A stretch of DNA of 64,000 nt from Actinophytocola sp963826035. GTDB taxonomy: Bacteria > Actinomycetota > Actinomycetes > Mycobacteriales > Pseudonocardiaceae. The notes beneath the pieces were generated by a model. That model did no database searches, was not told the DNA's origin, and saw only the letters and a program-made list of their open reading frames with translations. Numbering within the stretch: position 1 is the first letter of the stretch; each line of letters begins with the position of its first letter. Position numbers and translations under genes: made by a program. Location: positions 12,423 through 76,422 of the forward strand of contig CAWGVZ010000016.1 of NCBI GenBank assembly GCA_963826035.1, given 5' to 3'. This document shows positions 46,032 to 54,791 of this stretch, piece after piece.

Positions 46032-47328
46032 CCACTTCGAACCCGGCGATCCCCACCAGGTAGATGACGGTCGCCGCCATGATCAACCCGACCGACTCGC
46101 CGTTCGCCGGGATGACCAGCGCGGCCACGGCCACGGCCACCGCCTGCGTGATGTTGAAGAGCATGTCGTAGAGGGCGAACACCCGGCCGCGGGTCTCGTC
46201 GCCGATGTCGCGCTGCACGGCCGCGTCCACGCACAGCTTCACCACCTGGCCGGCGTAGGCGATGAGGAACGCGGCCAGCAGCGCGGTCGGCATGACCATC
46301 GGCAGGCCGAGCGTGAGCTGCGCGACCGCGGCCAGCACGAGCGACAGGAACACCGAACGCTTGCGGCCGAGGCGGGTGACCAGCACGGCGGTCGTCAGCC
46401 CGGCCACGAAGATGCCGAGCCCGGCCATGCCGATGAGCACCCCGAGCCCACCGAGCCCGGCCTCGATCGGACCCCAGTTCTCGAAGCTGTAGCGCATGAG
46501 CAGCACGGTCAGCAGCAGCGAGATGCCGAACGACGCCCGGTGCGCGAGCAGCGCGCAGAACCCGGCGGCCACGCTGGGCGTCCGCGTGGCGACCCGGCCG
46601 CCGTCGAGCAGGCCGTTCGCCACGGCCGCGACCGCGGTCGCCGGCTCGTCCACCCGGTCGGGGCCGAGCGCGCCCCGCGCGAACCGCACGGCGAACATGG
46701 CGGCCAGCGCCGAGCCGGCCACCGCGACGACCGTGGTCAGCCCCGAGCCGACGTTGCCCTCGCCGAACACCGCACGCAGGCCGACAGCGCAGCCGGCGCC
46801 AATAACCGACACGACCGCGCCCAGCGTCACGGCCAGGGCGTTCGCCTCGACCAGGTTGCGGTTGGGCACCACGTGCGGCAGCGAGGCGGACAGCCCGGCG
46901 CCCACGAACCGGCTGATCCCCATCACCACCAGGGCGAGCATGAGCAGCGGCACCCCGGCCACCCCGGCGGCCACGCAGATGGCGGCCACCACGATCAGCG
47001 AGCCGCGCAGCAGGTTGGCGGCCACGAGCACCCGGCGGCGGTCCCAGCGGTCGAGCAGGGCGCCGGCGAACGGCCCGACGATCGAGTACGGCACCAGGAG
47101 CACGAGGAACCCGGCGGCGATCTCGCCCGGCGACACGGCGCGCTCGGGGTTGAACACCACGGCGCCGGCGAGGCCGGTCTGGAACAGGCCCTCACCCCAC
47201 TGCGAGGAGAAGCGGCTGAACAGCAGTCGCCGGAAACCTGACATCGCCAGGAGGCGACGGGCCCCGATACGCGTGTGGTGACGGGAGTCCGCGTCACGCA
47301 CATGCTCAGGATCGGCCTGGGTGCTCAC
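46006..47328 (-). CDS. MFS transporter (Rv0037c-type), 440 aa
   Basis: About 12 hydrophobic segments and the MFS loop motif GALLDRWDRRRVLVAANLLR identify a major-facilitator efflux protein; a second loop has RLGRKRSVFLS. It matches Rv0037c, which also neighbours the AlgH gene. The substrate is unknown. I chose GTG at 47328; a longer frame to 47499 would run through a strong hairpin at 47363 to 47401. Confidence 0.85.
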   Translation of the reverse strand: MSTQADPEHVRDADSRHHTRIGARRLLAMSGFRRLLFSRFSSQWGEGLFQTGLAGAVVFNPERAVSPGEIAAGFLVLLVPYSIVGPFAGALLDRWDRRRVLVAANLLRGSLIVVAAICVAAGVAGVPLLMLALVVMGISRFVGAGLSASLPHVVPNRNLVEANALAVTLGAVVSVIGAGCAVGLRAVFGEGNVGSGLTTVVAVAGSALAAMFAVRFARGALGPDRVDEPATAVAAVANGLLDGGRVATRTPSVAAGFCALLAHRASFGISLLLTVLLMRYSFENWGPIEAGLGGLGVLIGMAGLGIFVAGLTTAVLVTRLGRKRSVFLSLVLAAVAQLTLGLPMVMPTALLAAFLIAYAGQVVKLCVDAAVQRDIGDETRGRVFALYDMLFNITQAVAVAVAALVIPANGESVGLIMAATVIYLVGIAGFEVVTRRGRAA

Positions 47329-47362
47329 GATGGCCCAGCGTACGGGCGGGTAGGTGAAGAAA

Positions 47363-47401
47363 CCGAACGGCGGGTGCACCTGGAGTGCACCCGCCGTTCG
47401 G
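47363..47401 (-). terminator. Perfect 16-bp hairpin with T-rich tail on the minus strand
   Basis: CCGAACGGCGGGTGCA (47363 to 47378) pairs perfectly with 47386 to 47401, with a 7-base loop. Read on the minus strand it is followed by TTTCTTC, so it looks like an intrinsic terminator for a leftward transcript. It lies between divergent genes (MFS leftward from 47328, AlgH rightward from 47603), where no leftward gene is apparent. The stretch 47402 to 47602 holds no gene I can support. Confidence 0.6.
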
Positions 47402-47602
47402 GCGACTGGACACCCGGTCGCCTCACGGCGGATGGCGCAACGTGGCTCCTGCCGAACGGTATTCCACGAGGGCTGTTCTAGGTTGAGCCCGGGGGACACT
47501 GCGGTGTCCGGTCATCAGCTCCAACGAGCCGACACTGTCCATTGTTCCCCCCAAGGCCATAGCGCTGCTGGATTCCCCTTCAACGGATGGGATCATGTTC
47601 GA

Positions 47603-48184
47603 GTGCGATCCGACGCTCCAGACGCGGCTGTTGAGCCGGGCACGCTGCTCGTCGCAGCGCCCAGCCTCACCGATTCGAATTTTCGCCGCACCGTCGTGTT
47701 CGTCATCGACCACCGCGGCGAGGGCACGCTTGGCGTGGTCCTCAACCGGCCGAGCGAGGTGCCGGTCGACGACGTGCTGCCCAACTGGGGTCCGCACGTG
47801 ACCAACCCCGGCTCGGTGTTCGTCGGCGGGCCGGTCGAGCAGAAGACCGCGTTGTGCCTGGCCGCCATGCGCACGGGCGAGGAGGCGCGGGGCGTGAAGG
47901 GCCTGATCGGGGTCCGCGGGCCGGTGGCGCTGGTCGACCTGGACGCCGACCCCGACATGCTGGTGCCCAAGTTCAAGGGCCTGCGGGTGTTCGCCGGGTA
48001 CGCGGGCTGGGACGTCGGCCAGGTGGCCGGCGAGATCGAGCGGGGCGACTGGATCGTGGTGCCCGCGTTGCCCAACGACGTGCTGGCGCCGGCGGACGAG
48101 GACCTGTGGGGCCGGGTGCTGCGCCGGCAGGGAATGCCGCTGGCGCTACTCGCCACTCACCCGGGCGACGTTCGCACCAACTGA
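47603..48184 (+). CDS. YqgE/AlgH family protein, 193 aa
   Basis: DUF179/AlgH motifs are present: GTLLVAAPSLTDSNFRRTVV, GTLGVVLNRPSEVPVDD, VFVGGPVEQ and the later FAGYAGWDVGQVAGEI. It is the counterpart of Rv0038. The family is widespread; its molecular function is not established. The GTG at 47603 has GGATGGGA upstream. It overlaps the converging SdpI-family gene by 39 bases. Confidence 0.9.
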   Translation: MRSDAPDAAVEPGTLLVAAPSLTDSNFRRTVVFVIDHRGEGTLGVVLNRPSEVPVDDVLPNWGPHVTNPGSVFVGGPVEQKTALCLAAMRTGEEARGVKGLIGVRGPVALVDLDADPDMLVPKFKGLRVFAGYAGWDVGQVAGEIERGDWIVVPALPNDVLAPADEDLWGRVLRRQGMPLALLATHPGDVRTN

Positions 48185-48583
48185 TTTCGCCAGGTCACAG
48201 CCGCCGCACGCGCAGCCCTTGCACGCCGCCGGCAGCTCGGGCTCCGGGTCGGGCATGGCCTCGGCCGCGCGGTGCCCGAGCATCCCGCCGGCCGTCGCGA
48301 TCAGCAACGTGCCGAGCAGGCCGAGCACGCTGACCACCAGGATGGCCGCGCTGCCGGCCAGGCCGAACGCCACCGCTCCGCTGACCACGCCGACGAGTCC
48401 GGCCACCATGATCGGCAGCCCGGCCACCCGGTTCCCCAGCGCGAAGGCCTCGGCCGACCGCAGCGTGGCGGGCGTACGTACGCCACCGAAGCGGTTGCGG
48501 GGTAGCCGCTCACGCCAGCCGAGAGCGCCGATGACGGCGACGACCACACCGATGACCAGCGGCACGAGCGCGACGAGTTGCAC
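48146..48583 (-). CDS. SdpI-family membrane protein, 145 aa
   Basis: Hydrophobic segments (LVALVPLVIGVVVAVIGALG and later VAGLVGVVSGAVAFGLAG) flank the SdpI signature NRFGGVRTPATLRSAEAFAL. In Bacillus SdpI confers immunity to a peptide toxin; actinomycete members are of unknown use. The C-terminus has a Cys-rich motif CKGCACGGCDLA that could bind metal. GTG start with a weak ribosome-binding site. Confidence 0.8.
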   Translation of the reverse strand: MQLVALVPLVIGVVVAVIGALGWRERLPRNRFGGVRTPATLRSAEAFALGNRVAGLPIMVAGLVGVVSGAVAFGLAGSAAILVVSVLGLLGTLLIATAGGMLGHRAAEAMPDPEPELPAACKGCACGGCDLAKSVGANVARVSGE

Positions 48584-48652
48584 GAACCGATGGTAAGCGC
48601 TCGTCGGAGCCACCCGAGGAATCGGGGTTGGCGTGCGCGGTATCCTGATGCT

Positions 48653-48691
48653 ATGAGCACGCGACGCCTGCTCCTTAGTGAGCCGCGCTGA
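48653..48691 (+). CDS. leuL: Leucine leader peptide of leuS, 12 aa
   Basis: ATG AGC ACG CGA CGC then CTG CTC CTT and AGT GAG CCG CGC TGA encode MSTRRLLLSEPR: three consecutive Leu codons in a 12-residue peptide before leuS. The end of this frame pairs with a downstream segment, and a terminator hairpin follows. This is the layout of a ribosome-mediated attenuator. There is no ribosome-binding site; a TATCCT at 48641 could be a -10 box giving a leaderless message. That last point is inference. Confidence 0.75.
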   Translation: MSTRRLLLSEPR

Positions 48692-48747
48692 CCGACTGCC
48701 GGTTGGCGCGGCTAGCCCCTCATGCCCGTTTTCGGCAGAGGGGTTTT
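48681..48747 (+). promoter_or_regulatory. leuS transcription attenuator
   Basis: AGCCGCGC (48681 to 48688), at the end of the leader frame, pairs with GCGCGGCT (48706 to 48713). Then CCCCTC-A-TGCC (48716 to 48726) pairs with GGCA-GAGGGG (48734 to 48743), followed by TTTTG. The first is a pause/protector hairpin and the second an intrinsic terminator. Stalling on the Leu codons would change which pairs form and let leuS be transcribed when leucyl-tRNA is short. Confidence 0.7.
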
Positions 48748-48784
48748 GTTGTGTCCAGGGAGCGAGCGACCGGAGGGATCCACG

Positions 48785-51619
48785 ATGAGTGACGCAGCGG
48801 AGGCGGTGCCGGCGTACCGCTACACGGCCGAGCTGGCCAACTCCATCGAGCCGAGCTGGCAGCAGCACTGGGAGGAACGCGGCACTTTCCACGCGCCGAA
48901 CCCCGTGGGCCCGCTGGCCGGCGACGTGCCGGCGGACAAGCTGTTCGTGCAGGACATGTTCCCGTACCCGTCCGGGGCGGGGCTGCACGTCGGGCACCCG
49001 CTGGGATTCATCGGCACGGACGTGTTCGCCAGATACCACCGGATGACCGGTCGGAACGTGCTGCACACCATGGGGTTCGACGCGTTCGGGCTGCCGGCCG
49101 AGCAGTACGCGGCGCAGACCGGGCAGCACCCGCGCAAGACCACCGAGGAGAACGTCAAGCGCTACCTGAGCCAGATCCGCAGGCTGGGTCTGGGCCACGA
49201 CGAGCGCCGCCGCATCAACACCACCGACCTGTCCTACTACAAGTGGACACAGTGGATCTTCCTGCAGATCTTCAACTCCTGGTACGACGATCGGCAGAAC
49301 AAGGCCCGGCCGATCAGTGAGCTGGAGGCGGAGTTCGCACAGGACAAGCGGTCCACTCCGGACGGTCGCGGCTGGTGCGAGCTGACCCGAGTGGAGCAGC
49401 GCAAGATCATCGACTCCTACCGGCTGGTGTACCTGTCCGAGGCGCCGGTGAACTGGTGTCCGGGACTGGGCACGGTGGTGGCCAACGAGGAGGTCACGGC
49501 CGACGGTCGCAGCGACCGCGGCAACTTCCCCGTGTTCCGCAAGAACCTGCGCCAGTGGATGATGCGGATCACCGCGTACTCCGACCGGCTGATCGACGAC
49601 CTGGACCTGCTGGACTGGCCGGACAAGATCAAGACGATGCAGCGCAACTGGATCGGCCGCTCCACCGGCGCCAGCATCCGGTTCCCCGTTGCTGACGACC
49701 ACATCGAGGTCTTCACCACCCGCCCGGACACCGTCTTCGGCGCTACCTACATGGTGCTGGCGCCCGAGCACGAGCTGGTGGAGCGGATCCTGCCGACCGC
49801 GTGGCCCGAGGGCACCGACGCGCGATGGACCGGCGGTGCGGCCACCCCGGCCGAGGCGGTCGCCGCCTACCGGCGGGCGGCCGCGCAGAAGTCCGACCTG
49901 GACCGTCAGGAGAACAAGGAGAAGACGGGCGTCTTCGTCGGTACGTTCGCCACGAACCCCGCCAACGGCAAGGAGATCCCGGTCTTCATCGCCGACTACG
50001 TGCTGATGGGCTACGGCACCGGCGCGATCATGGCGGTGCCCGGCCAGGACCAGCGCGACTGGGACTTCGCCACGGTGTTCGGCCTGCCGATCGTGCGGAC
50101 CGTGCAGCCGACGGACGGCTTCGACGGCGAGGCGTTCACCGGTGACGGGCCTGCCGTCAACTCAGGCTTCCTGGACGGCATGGACGTCGCCGAGGCCAAG
50201 AAGACGATCATCGAGTGGCTGGAGCAGCACGGCCACGGCGAGGGCCGGACGCAGTACAAGCTGCGCGACTGGCTGTTCGCCAGGCAGCGGTACTGGGGCG
50301 AGCCGTTCCCCGTGGTCTACGACGAGGACGGCATGCCGATCGCGCTGCCGGAGAGCATGCTGCCGGTCGAGCTGCCCGAGGTCGACGACTACTCCCCCCG
50401 TACGTTCGACCCGGAGGACGCGGACTCGGTCCCGTCGCCGCCGCTGTCCCGCGCCACCGAGTGGATCGAGGTGGAGCTGGATCTGGGCGGTGATACGCCG
50501 GGCAAGAAGAAGTACCGCAGGGACGACAACGTGATGCCGCAGTGGGCAGGCTCGTCGTGGTACCAGCTGCGCTACGTCGACCCGACCGACGAGGAACGCT
50601 TCTGTGAGCCCGAGAACGAGGCCTACTGGCTGGGCCCGCGCCCGGAGCTGCACGGGCCGACCGACCCGGGCGGGGTGGACCTGTACATCGGCGGCGTCGA
50701 GCACGGCGTGCTGCACCTGCTGTACTCCCGCTTCTGGCAGAAGGTCCTGTACGACCTGGGGCACGTGACCGCACCCGAGCCGTACCGCCGGCTGTACAAC
50801 CAGGGCTACATCCAGGCCTACGCCTACACCGACGCGCGCGGGAGCTACGTGCCTGCCGAAGAGGTGTCCGAAGTGGACGGCCGTTTCACGTGGAACGGTG
50901 AGCCCGTCCGCCAGGAGTACGGCAAGATGGGCAAGAGCCTGAAGAACGTCGTCACTCCGGACGACATGTGTGATCGCTACGGCGCGGACACCTTCCGGTT
51001 CTACGAGATGGCCATGGGTCCCATGGACGTGTCCCGGCCGTGGGCCACGAAGGACGTGGTCGGCGCGCAGCGGTTCCTGCAACGGCTGTGGCGCAACGTG
51101 GTCGACGAGCAGACGGGCGAGGTCCGGGTCAGCGAGGACGAGCCCGACGAGGCCACGCTGCGCGCGCTGCACAAGGCGATCGACGGCGTACACACCGACT
51201 ACGCGAACCTGCGCTTCAACACGGCGGGCGCCAAGCTGATCGAGCTGAACAACCACGTCACCAAGGCGTATGCCGGCAAGCCGGCGCCGCGCGCGGTGGT
51301 CGAGCCGATGGTGCTGATGCTGGCGCCGGTGTGCCCGCACATCGCCGAGGAGATGTGGTCGAAGCTGGGCCACGACGGTTCGCTGGCACACGGCCCGTTT
51401 CCGGTGGCCGACGAGCGGTACCTGGTCCAGGACACGGTCGAGTACCCGATTCAGGTCAACGGCAAGGTGCGTGCCCGGGTGGTGGTGGCGGCCGACGCCG
51501 ACCAGGACGCGGTCAAAGCCGCCGCCCTGGCCGAGGAGAAGATCGTCGCGCTGACCGGTGGTGCCGAGCCGCGCAAGGTGATCGTGGTGCCGGGCCGCCT
51601 GGTCAACGTGGTGCTGTAG
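48785..51619 (+). CDS. leuS: Leucyl-tRNA synthetase, 944 aa
   Basis: A class I synthetase with the HIGH-type motif in GAGLHVGHPLGFIG, the CP1 editing domain (FTTRPDTVFGATYMVLAPEH) and the KMSKS motif as YGKMGKSLKN. It charges tRNA-Leu and edits mischarged Ile and Val species. The ATG at 48785 has GGAGG 9 bases upstream; the frame extends to 48722 only through the attenuator. Regulated by the leader described at 48653. Confidence 0.97.
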   Translation: MSDAAEAVPAYRYTAELANSIEPSWQQHWEERGTFHAPNPVGPLAGDVPADKLFVQDMFPYPSGAGLHVGHPLGFIGTDVFARYHRMTGRNVLHTMGFDAFGLPAEQYAAQTGQHPRKTTEENVKRYLSQIRRLGLGHDERRRINTTDLSYYKWTQWIFLQIFNSWYDDRQNKARPISELEAEFAQDKRSTPDGRGWCELTRVEQRKIIDSYRLVYLSEAPVNWCPGLGTVVANEEVTADGRSDRGNFPVFRKNLRQWMMRITAYSDRLIDDLDLLDWPDKIKTMQRNWIGRSTGASIRFPVADDHIEVFTTRPDTVFGATYMVLAPEHELVERILPTAWPEGTDARWTGGAATPAEAVAAYRRAAAQKSDLDRQENKEKTGVFVGTFATNPANGKEIPVFIADYVLMGYGTGAIMAVPGQDQRDWDFATVFGLPIVRTVQPTDGFDGEAFTGDGPAVNSGFLDGMDVAEAKKTIIEWLEQHGHGEGRTQYKLRDWLFARQRYWGEPFPVVYDEDGMPIALPESMLPVELPEVDDYSPRTFDPEDADSVPSPPLSRATEWIEVELDLGGDTPGKKKYRRDDNVMPQWAGSSWYQLRYVDPTDEERFCEPENEAYWLGPRPELHGPTDPGGVDLYIGGVEHGVLHLLYSRFWQKVLYDLGHVTAPEPYRRLYNQGYIQAYAYTDARGSYVPAEEVSEVDGRFTWNGEPVRQEYGKMGKSLKNVVTPDDMCDRYGADTFRFYEMAMGPMDVSRPWATKDVVGAQRFLQRLWRNVVDEQTGEVRVSEDEPDEATLRALHKAIDGVHTDYANLRFNTAGAKLIELNNHVTKAYAGKPAPRAVVEPMVLMLAPVCPHIAEEMWSKLGHDGSLAHGPFPVADERYLVQDTVEYPIQVNGKVRARVVVAADADQDAVKAAALAEEKIVALTGGAEPRKVIVVPGRLVNVVL

Positions 51620-51635
51620 TGGGAGCGAGGAGCGG

Positions 51636-51733
51636 ACGCCGTCTGGACTGGAATGATGGCGCTCCGCTAGCTCCGCGCAGAAGAGCGCGCGCAGGCGCGC
51701 CAGCGCCGAGCACGCGACGAGGGAAGACGGCGT
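51636..51733. repeat. Long-range inverted repeat between leuS and converging gene
   Basis: ACGCCGTCT (51636 to 51644) and AGACGGCGT (51725 to 51733) flank a very G/C-rich 80-base spacer containing GCGCGC repeats. It lies between the converging leuS and BlaB-like genes and may form a bidirectional terminator. Confidence 0.35.
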
Positions 51734-51734
51734 G

Positions 51735-52649
51735 CTAGCGATCGAGCGGAGCGACCCGTGTCTCAGTAACCCGTAGGGACGTCACCGCCAGTCTGGCGGT
51801 GGCCCCTATGGCGGCGTCCACCCTCGGCAGGTGCCGGTCCGCCCGGGCGGCGGTGGTGAACACGGCCACCGCCACGGGCGGCTCGTGCCGGTGTTCCACC
51901 ACGCCCACCTCGTGGCGTAGTGGGCCGAGGGTGCCGGTCTTGCCGGCCACCCGCACGCCCGGATAGGCGAAGCCGGCGGACAACCGGTGCGGCCAGACCT
52001 GTTGGCCCAGCACGGTTCGCATGAACCGGCACTGCTCGGCCGACGCCGCCGTTCCCCGCCACACGGCCGACAGCAGCGCGGTCATGTCGCGCGCGGTGGT
52101 GGCGCTCGACAGCAGCGGGTCCAGCGCGGTGGTTGCCACCGGGTGGTCGTTGTCGGCCAGCAGCGCCATCGCCTCGCCGACGTCGGTGGCGCCCGTGTCG
52201 CGGATCAGAGTTCGGTGCACGTCCCGGGTGCCCCCGTCGATATGCGTGTCGGCCAGTCCGAGCGCGGCCAGCATGTCCCGCACCCGGTCGAGGCCGATGG
52301 CGTCGAGCAGGGCGTCGGCCGCCGCGCTGTCCGACACGGTGATCATCGAACGGGCCAGGTCGCGCCGGGACATGGTCACCGGGTCGGACATGATCGACGC
52401 GCCGGTCTCCCCGGCCGTGCGCCCGGCGGGATCCAGCCGGACGGGCTCGACCGGGTCGAGCACACCGTCGTCCACCGCTCGGCAGAAGGCCACCAGCAGC
52501 GGCAGCTTGTAGACCGACGCCATCACCACCGGTTCGTTCGCGGATACCGCTGCCTCGGCGTCGTCGGCCGGATCGACCGGCCGGGCATGCAGCCGGCCCC
52601 GGACTCCGGCGGCGGCGAACAGGTCCTGGATCTCGTCAGCGACGCTCAT
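51735..52649 (-). CDS. Cytoplasmic beta-lactamase-fold serine hydrolase (BlaB-like), 304 aa
   Basis: The three penicillin-recognising motifs are present: SVYK (active-site Ser), SDS in ITVSDSAAAD and KTG in GKTGTLG. No signal peptide exists. The ExxLN loop of active class A beta-lactamases is not seen. The gene overlaps the LysR gene by 4 bases in one operon. In Streptomyces cacaoi a BlaB protein of this type, made with the LysR activator BlaA, is needed for induction of the beta-lactamase gene blaL, and lacks beta-lactamase activity. The same role here is inferred from motifs and arrangement. Confidence 0.8.
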   Translation of the reverse strand: MSVADEIQDLFAAAGVRGRLHARPVDPADDAEAAVSANEPVVMASVYKLPLLVAFCRAVDDGVLDPVEPVRLDPAGRTAGETGASIMSDPVTMSRRDLARSMITVSDSAAADALLDAIGLDRVRDMLAALGLADTHIDGGTRDVHRTLIRDTGATDVGEAMALLADNDHPVATTALDPLLSSATTARDMTALLSAVWRGTAASAEQCRFMRTVLGQQVWPHRLSAGFAYPGVRVAGKTGTLGPLRHEVGVVEHRHEPPVAVAVFTTAARADRHLPRVDAAIGATARLAVTSLRVTETRVAPLDR

Positions 52650-53512
52650 CGCAGGGATTCCGCCAGGGCTGCTGGTAGTTCTGGTGGCAGATGGGTCGCG
52701 AGAGTGGGTGCGGCGATCACGCGCAGGCGCAACGGGAGCAGGTCGGCAGGCAGTGGATGGCGGGTCACGCCGTCCGCGTGGAGGTCCGGATCCGCGGTCA
52801 GCGCGCAGGCCTGCTCGGTTGCCACCAGGCCGAGTGCCGCTCGTTCGTCCGCCACGGTCACCACTCCCGTGGTCACTCCGTGTTCGGCGAGCGCGTCCAC
52901 CACCAGGTCATGTGCTGCTGGGTTGTGATCTCTCGGCGGCACGGCCAGCGGGACCGTCACCAGCTGCCGCAGGCCGGCCTCCGCGCGCCTGGCCAACCGC
53001 TCCGGCACCAGCAGCGTCGTCGGGAACAGGGCCACCGGACCCGCGGTCAGCTCTCCCAGCACCGCTGGGTGCACCACCACCGCCACGTCCAAGCGGTCCG
53101 CACCCACGGCCTCCACCAGCGCCGTCGTCGACGCCGTGAACAGGCTGACCCCGCTCTCCCCGGTGAGTGCCGCGCATTCGCCGGCCAGGTTCGCCGCCTG
53201 CCGTGCCGGGAGTTGCGGCACCACGCCCACCCGCACTCCGGTCCGCGCGGGTGCGTAGGTCTCGGCCGCCTCGCGCAGCGCGGACTCCGTGCGCAGCAGC
53301 CTCCGCGCGTGCGGCAGCAGGGCGGCACCGGCGTCGGTGAGCGAGACCCCGCGCGGACCTCGTTCGAACAGTCGCAGTCCCAGCTCGGATTCGAGGCGCT
53401 GCAGCCCTCGGGACAGGGGCGGCTGGGAGATGCCGAGCCGGCGGGCGGCGTGGCCGAACTGGTGTTCCTCGGCGATGGTCACGAAGTACTGGAGGTGACG
53501 CAGCAGATCCAC
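52646..53512 (-). CDS. LysR-family regulator (BlaA/AmpR-like), 288 aa
   Basis: The N-terminal winged HTH is typical (LLRHLQYFVTIAEEHQFGHA, RRLGISQPPLSRGLQRLE). The rest is a two-lobed effector-binding domain (TGVRVGVVPQLPARQAANLA). The start is GTG at 53512 with AGGAG upstream. It is divergent from a class A beta-lactamase gene with 91 bases between, where its operator should lie, and shares an operon with a BlaB-like hydrolase. Confidence 0.85.
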   Translation of the reverse strand: MDLLRHLQYFVTIAEEHQFGHAARRLGISQPPLSRGLQRLESELGLRLFERGPRGVSLTDAGAALLPHARRLLRTESALREAAETYAPARTGVRVGVVPQLPARQAANLAGECAALTGESGVSLFTASTTALVEAVGADRLDVAVVVHPAVLGELTAGPVALFPTTLLVPERLARRAEAGLRQLVTVPLAVPPRDHNPAAHDLVVDALAEHGVTTGVVTVADERAALGLVATEQACALTADPDLHADGVTRHPLPADLLPLRLRVIAAPTLATHLPPELPAALAESLR

Positions 53513-53603
53513 AACTCTCCTACCTGCGGCGATACCCGATGAGTACAGGTCGGTGAACGATACGATATTCGACACGGCCGACACTGCCCGCTTGGCTGGA
53601 GAC

Positions 53604-54527
53604 ATGACCAGCTTGAACCGCCGCACTCTCCTCACCGGTGTGCTCGCCGCCGCCCCACTCGCCGCGCTGCCCGCGTGTGCCGTTGCCACGGCCGGGCCGC
53701 GACCAACGACCACCACCTCGGCCGGGCCGGACCGGGTGGTCATCCGGCAGTTGAAAGAACTCGAGGCGGGCTTCGCCGGTCGGATCGGGGTGCGCGCATT
53801 CCGCACCGACCGCGGTCCGGTGATCAACTACCGGGCCGACGAGCGGTTCGCGCTGCTGTCCACGTTCAAGGCCCTCGCCGGCGCCGCCATCCTGCGACGG
53901 GCAAGGCAGGTCGACCCGGGACTGATGTCGAGGCTGATCAGGTACACGCGCGACGACCTGGTGACCCATTCGCCGATCACCGAGCAGCACGTCGACATCG
54001 GCATGACCGTCTCCGCCCTGTGCGACGCGACCATCCGGTACAGCGACAACGCGGCCGGCAACCTCCTGCTCCGCGAACTCGGCGGGCCGTCGGGCATCAC
54101 CCGGTTCGCCCGGAGCCTCGGTGATCCGCACACCCGGCTGGACCGCTGGGAGACCGACCTGAACACCAACCTCCCGGGCGACCCACGCGACACCACGACG
54201 CCCGGCGACATGGCGAACAACCTCGAGCAGCTCGTTCTCGGCCGGGCGCTCGCCAAGCCGGACCGGGCGCAGTTGACCGACTGGCTGGTGCGCAACACCA
54301 CCGGTGACAAGCGGATCCGTGCCGGGGTGCCGACCGGGTGGCGGGTGGGCGACAAGACCGGGACGGGCGACTACGGATCGGCCAACGACGTGGCGGTCGC
54401 CTGGCCGCCGGACGCCGCGCCGCTGGTCATCGCCGTGTACACGACCGGCACGACACCGGAATCGGTCTCGAACGACGCGGTGGTGGCGGACGTCGCGCGG
54501 GTGGTGTCCGGCGCTCTCTATCCCTAA
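53604..54527 (+). CDS. Class A beta-lactamase with Tat signal, 307 aa
   Basis: All active-site motifs of a class A enzyme are visible: STFK, SDN in RYSDNAAGN, the omega-loop ExxLN as WETDLN and KTGTG in VGDKTGTGDYG. The N-terminus has a Tat-type signal (NRRTLLTGVLAAAPLAALPA) with LPAC, so a lipoprotein is possible. The ATG at 53604 is chosen; the GTG at 53553 would extend into the likely operator. It hydrolyses beta-lactams and is probably induced through the divergent LysR gene. Confidence 0.92.
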   Translation: MTSLNRRTLLTGVLAAAPLAALPACAVATAGPRPTTTTSAGPDRVVIRQLKELEAGFAGRIGVRAFRTDRGPVINYRADERFALLSTFKALAGAAILRRARQVDPGLMSRLIRYTRDDLVTHSPITEQHVDIGMTVSALCDATIRYSDNAAGNLLLRELGGPSGITRFARSLGDPHTRLDRWETDLNTNLPGDPRDTTTPGDMANNLEQLVLGRALAKPDRAQLTDWLVRNTTGDKRIRAGVPTGWRVGDKTGTGDYGSANDVAVAWPPDAAPLVIAVYTTGTTPESVSNDAVVADVARVVSGALYP

Positions 54528-54534
54528 AAGGACC

Positions 54535-54586
54535 GCGCCACTGGCACCGATCGCTCGGGGGGCTACGCGACCGGTGCCAGCGGCGC
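54535..54586 (+). terminator. Hairpin after beta-lactamase gene
   Basis: GCGCC-A-CTGGCACCG (54535 to 54549) pairs with CGGTGCCAG-C-GGCGC (54572 to 54586). It starts 8 bases after the stop codon, with no T-run. The remaining stretch up to 54791 has no gene I can support; it is less G/C-rich around 54690 to 54790. Confidence 0.6.
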
Positions 54587-54791
54587 GAAGCCCGGTCAGC
54601 CTGAGCCGACCGGACCCCGACGCTCGGCCTTCGCCGGCGCTGGGGCTCTTGGCGTGACGCTGGCGGTTCGCCGCCATCATCACGTGTCAGAGTTGACGAA
54701 CATTGTGGCACTACCGGTCGGTACTACTCACCAATCGTTAGCACTTGCGCACGAATCGCTCATTTTGTGTCTGGCCGATTGCGAAGAGTAT

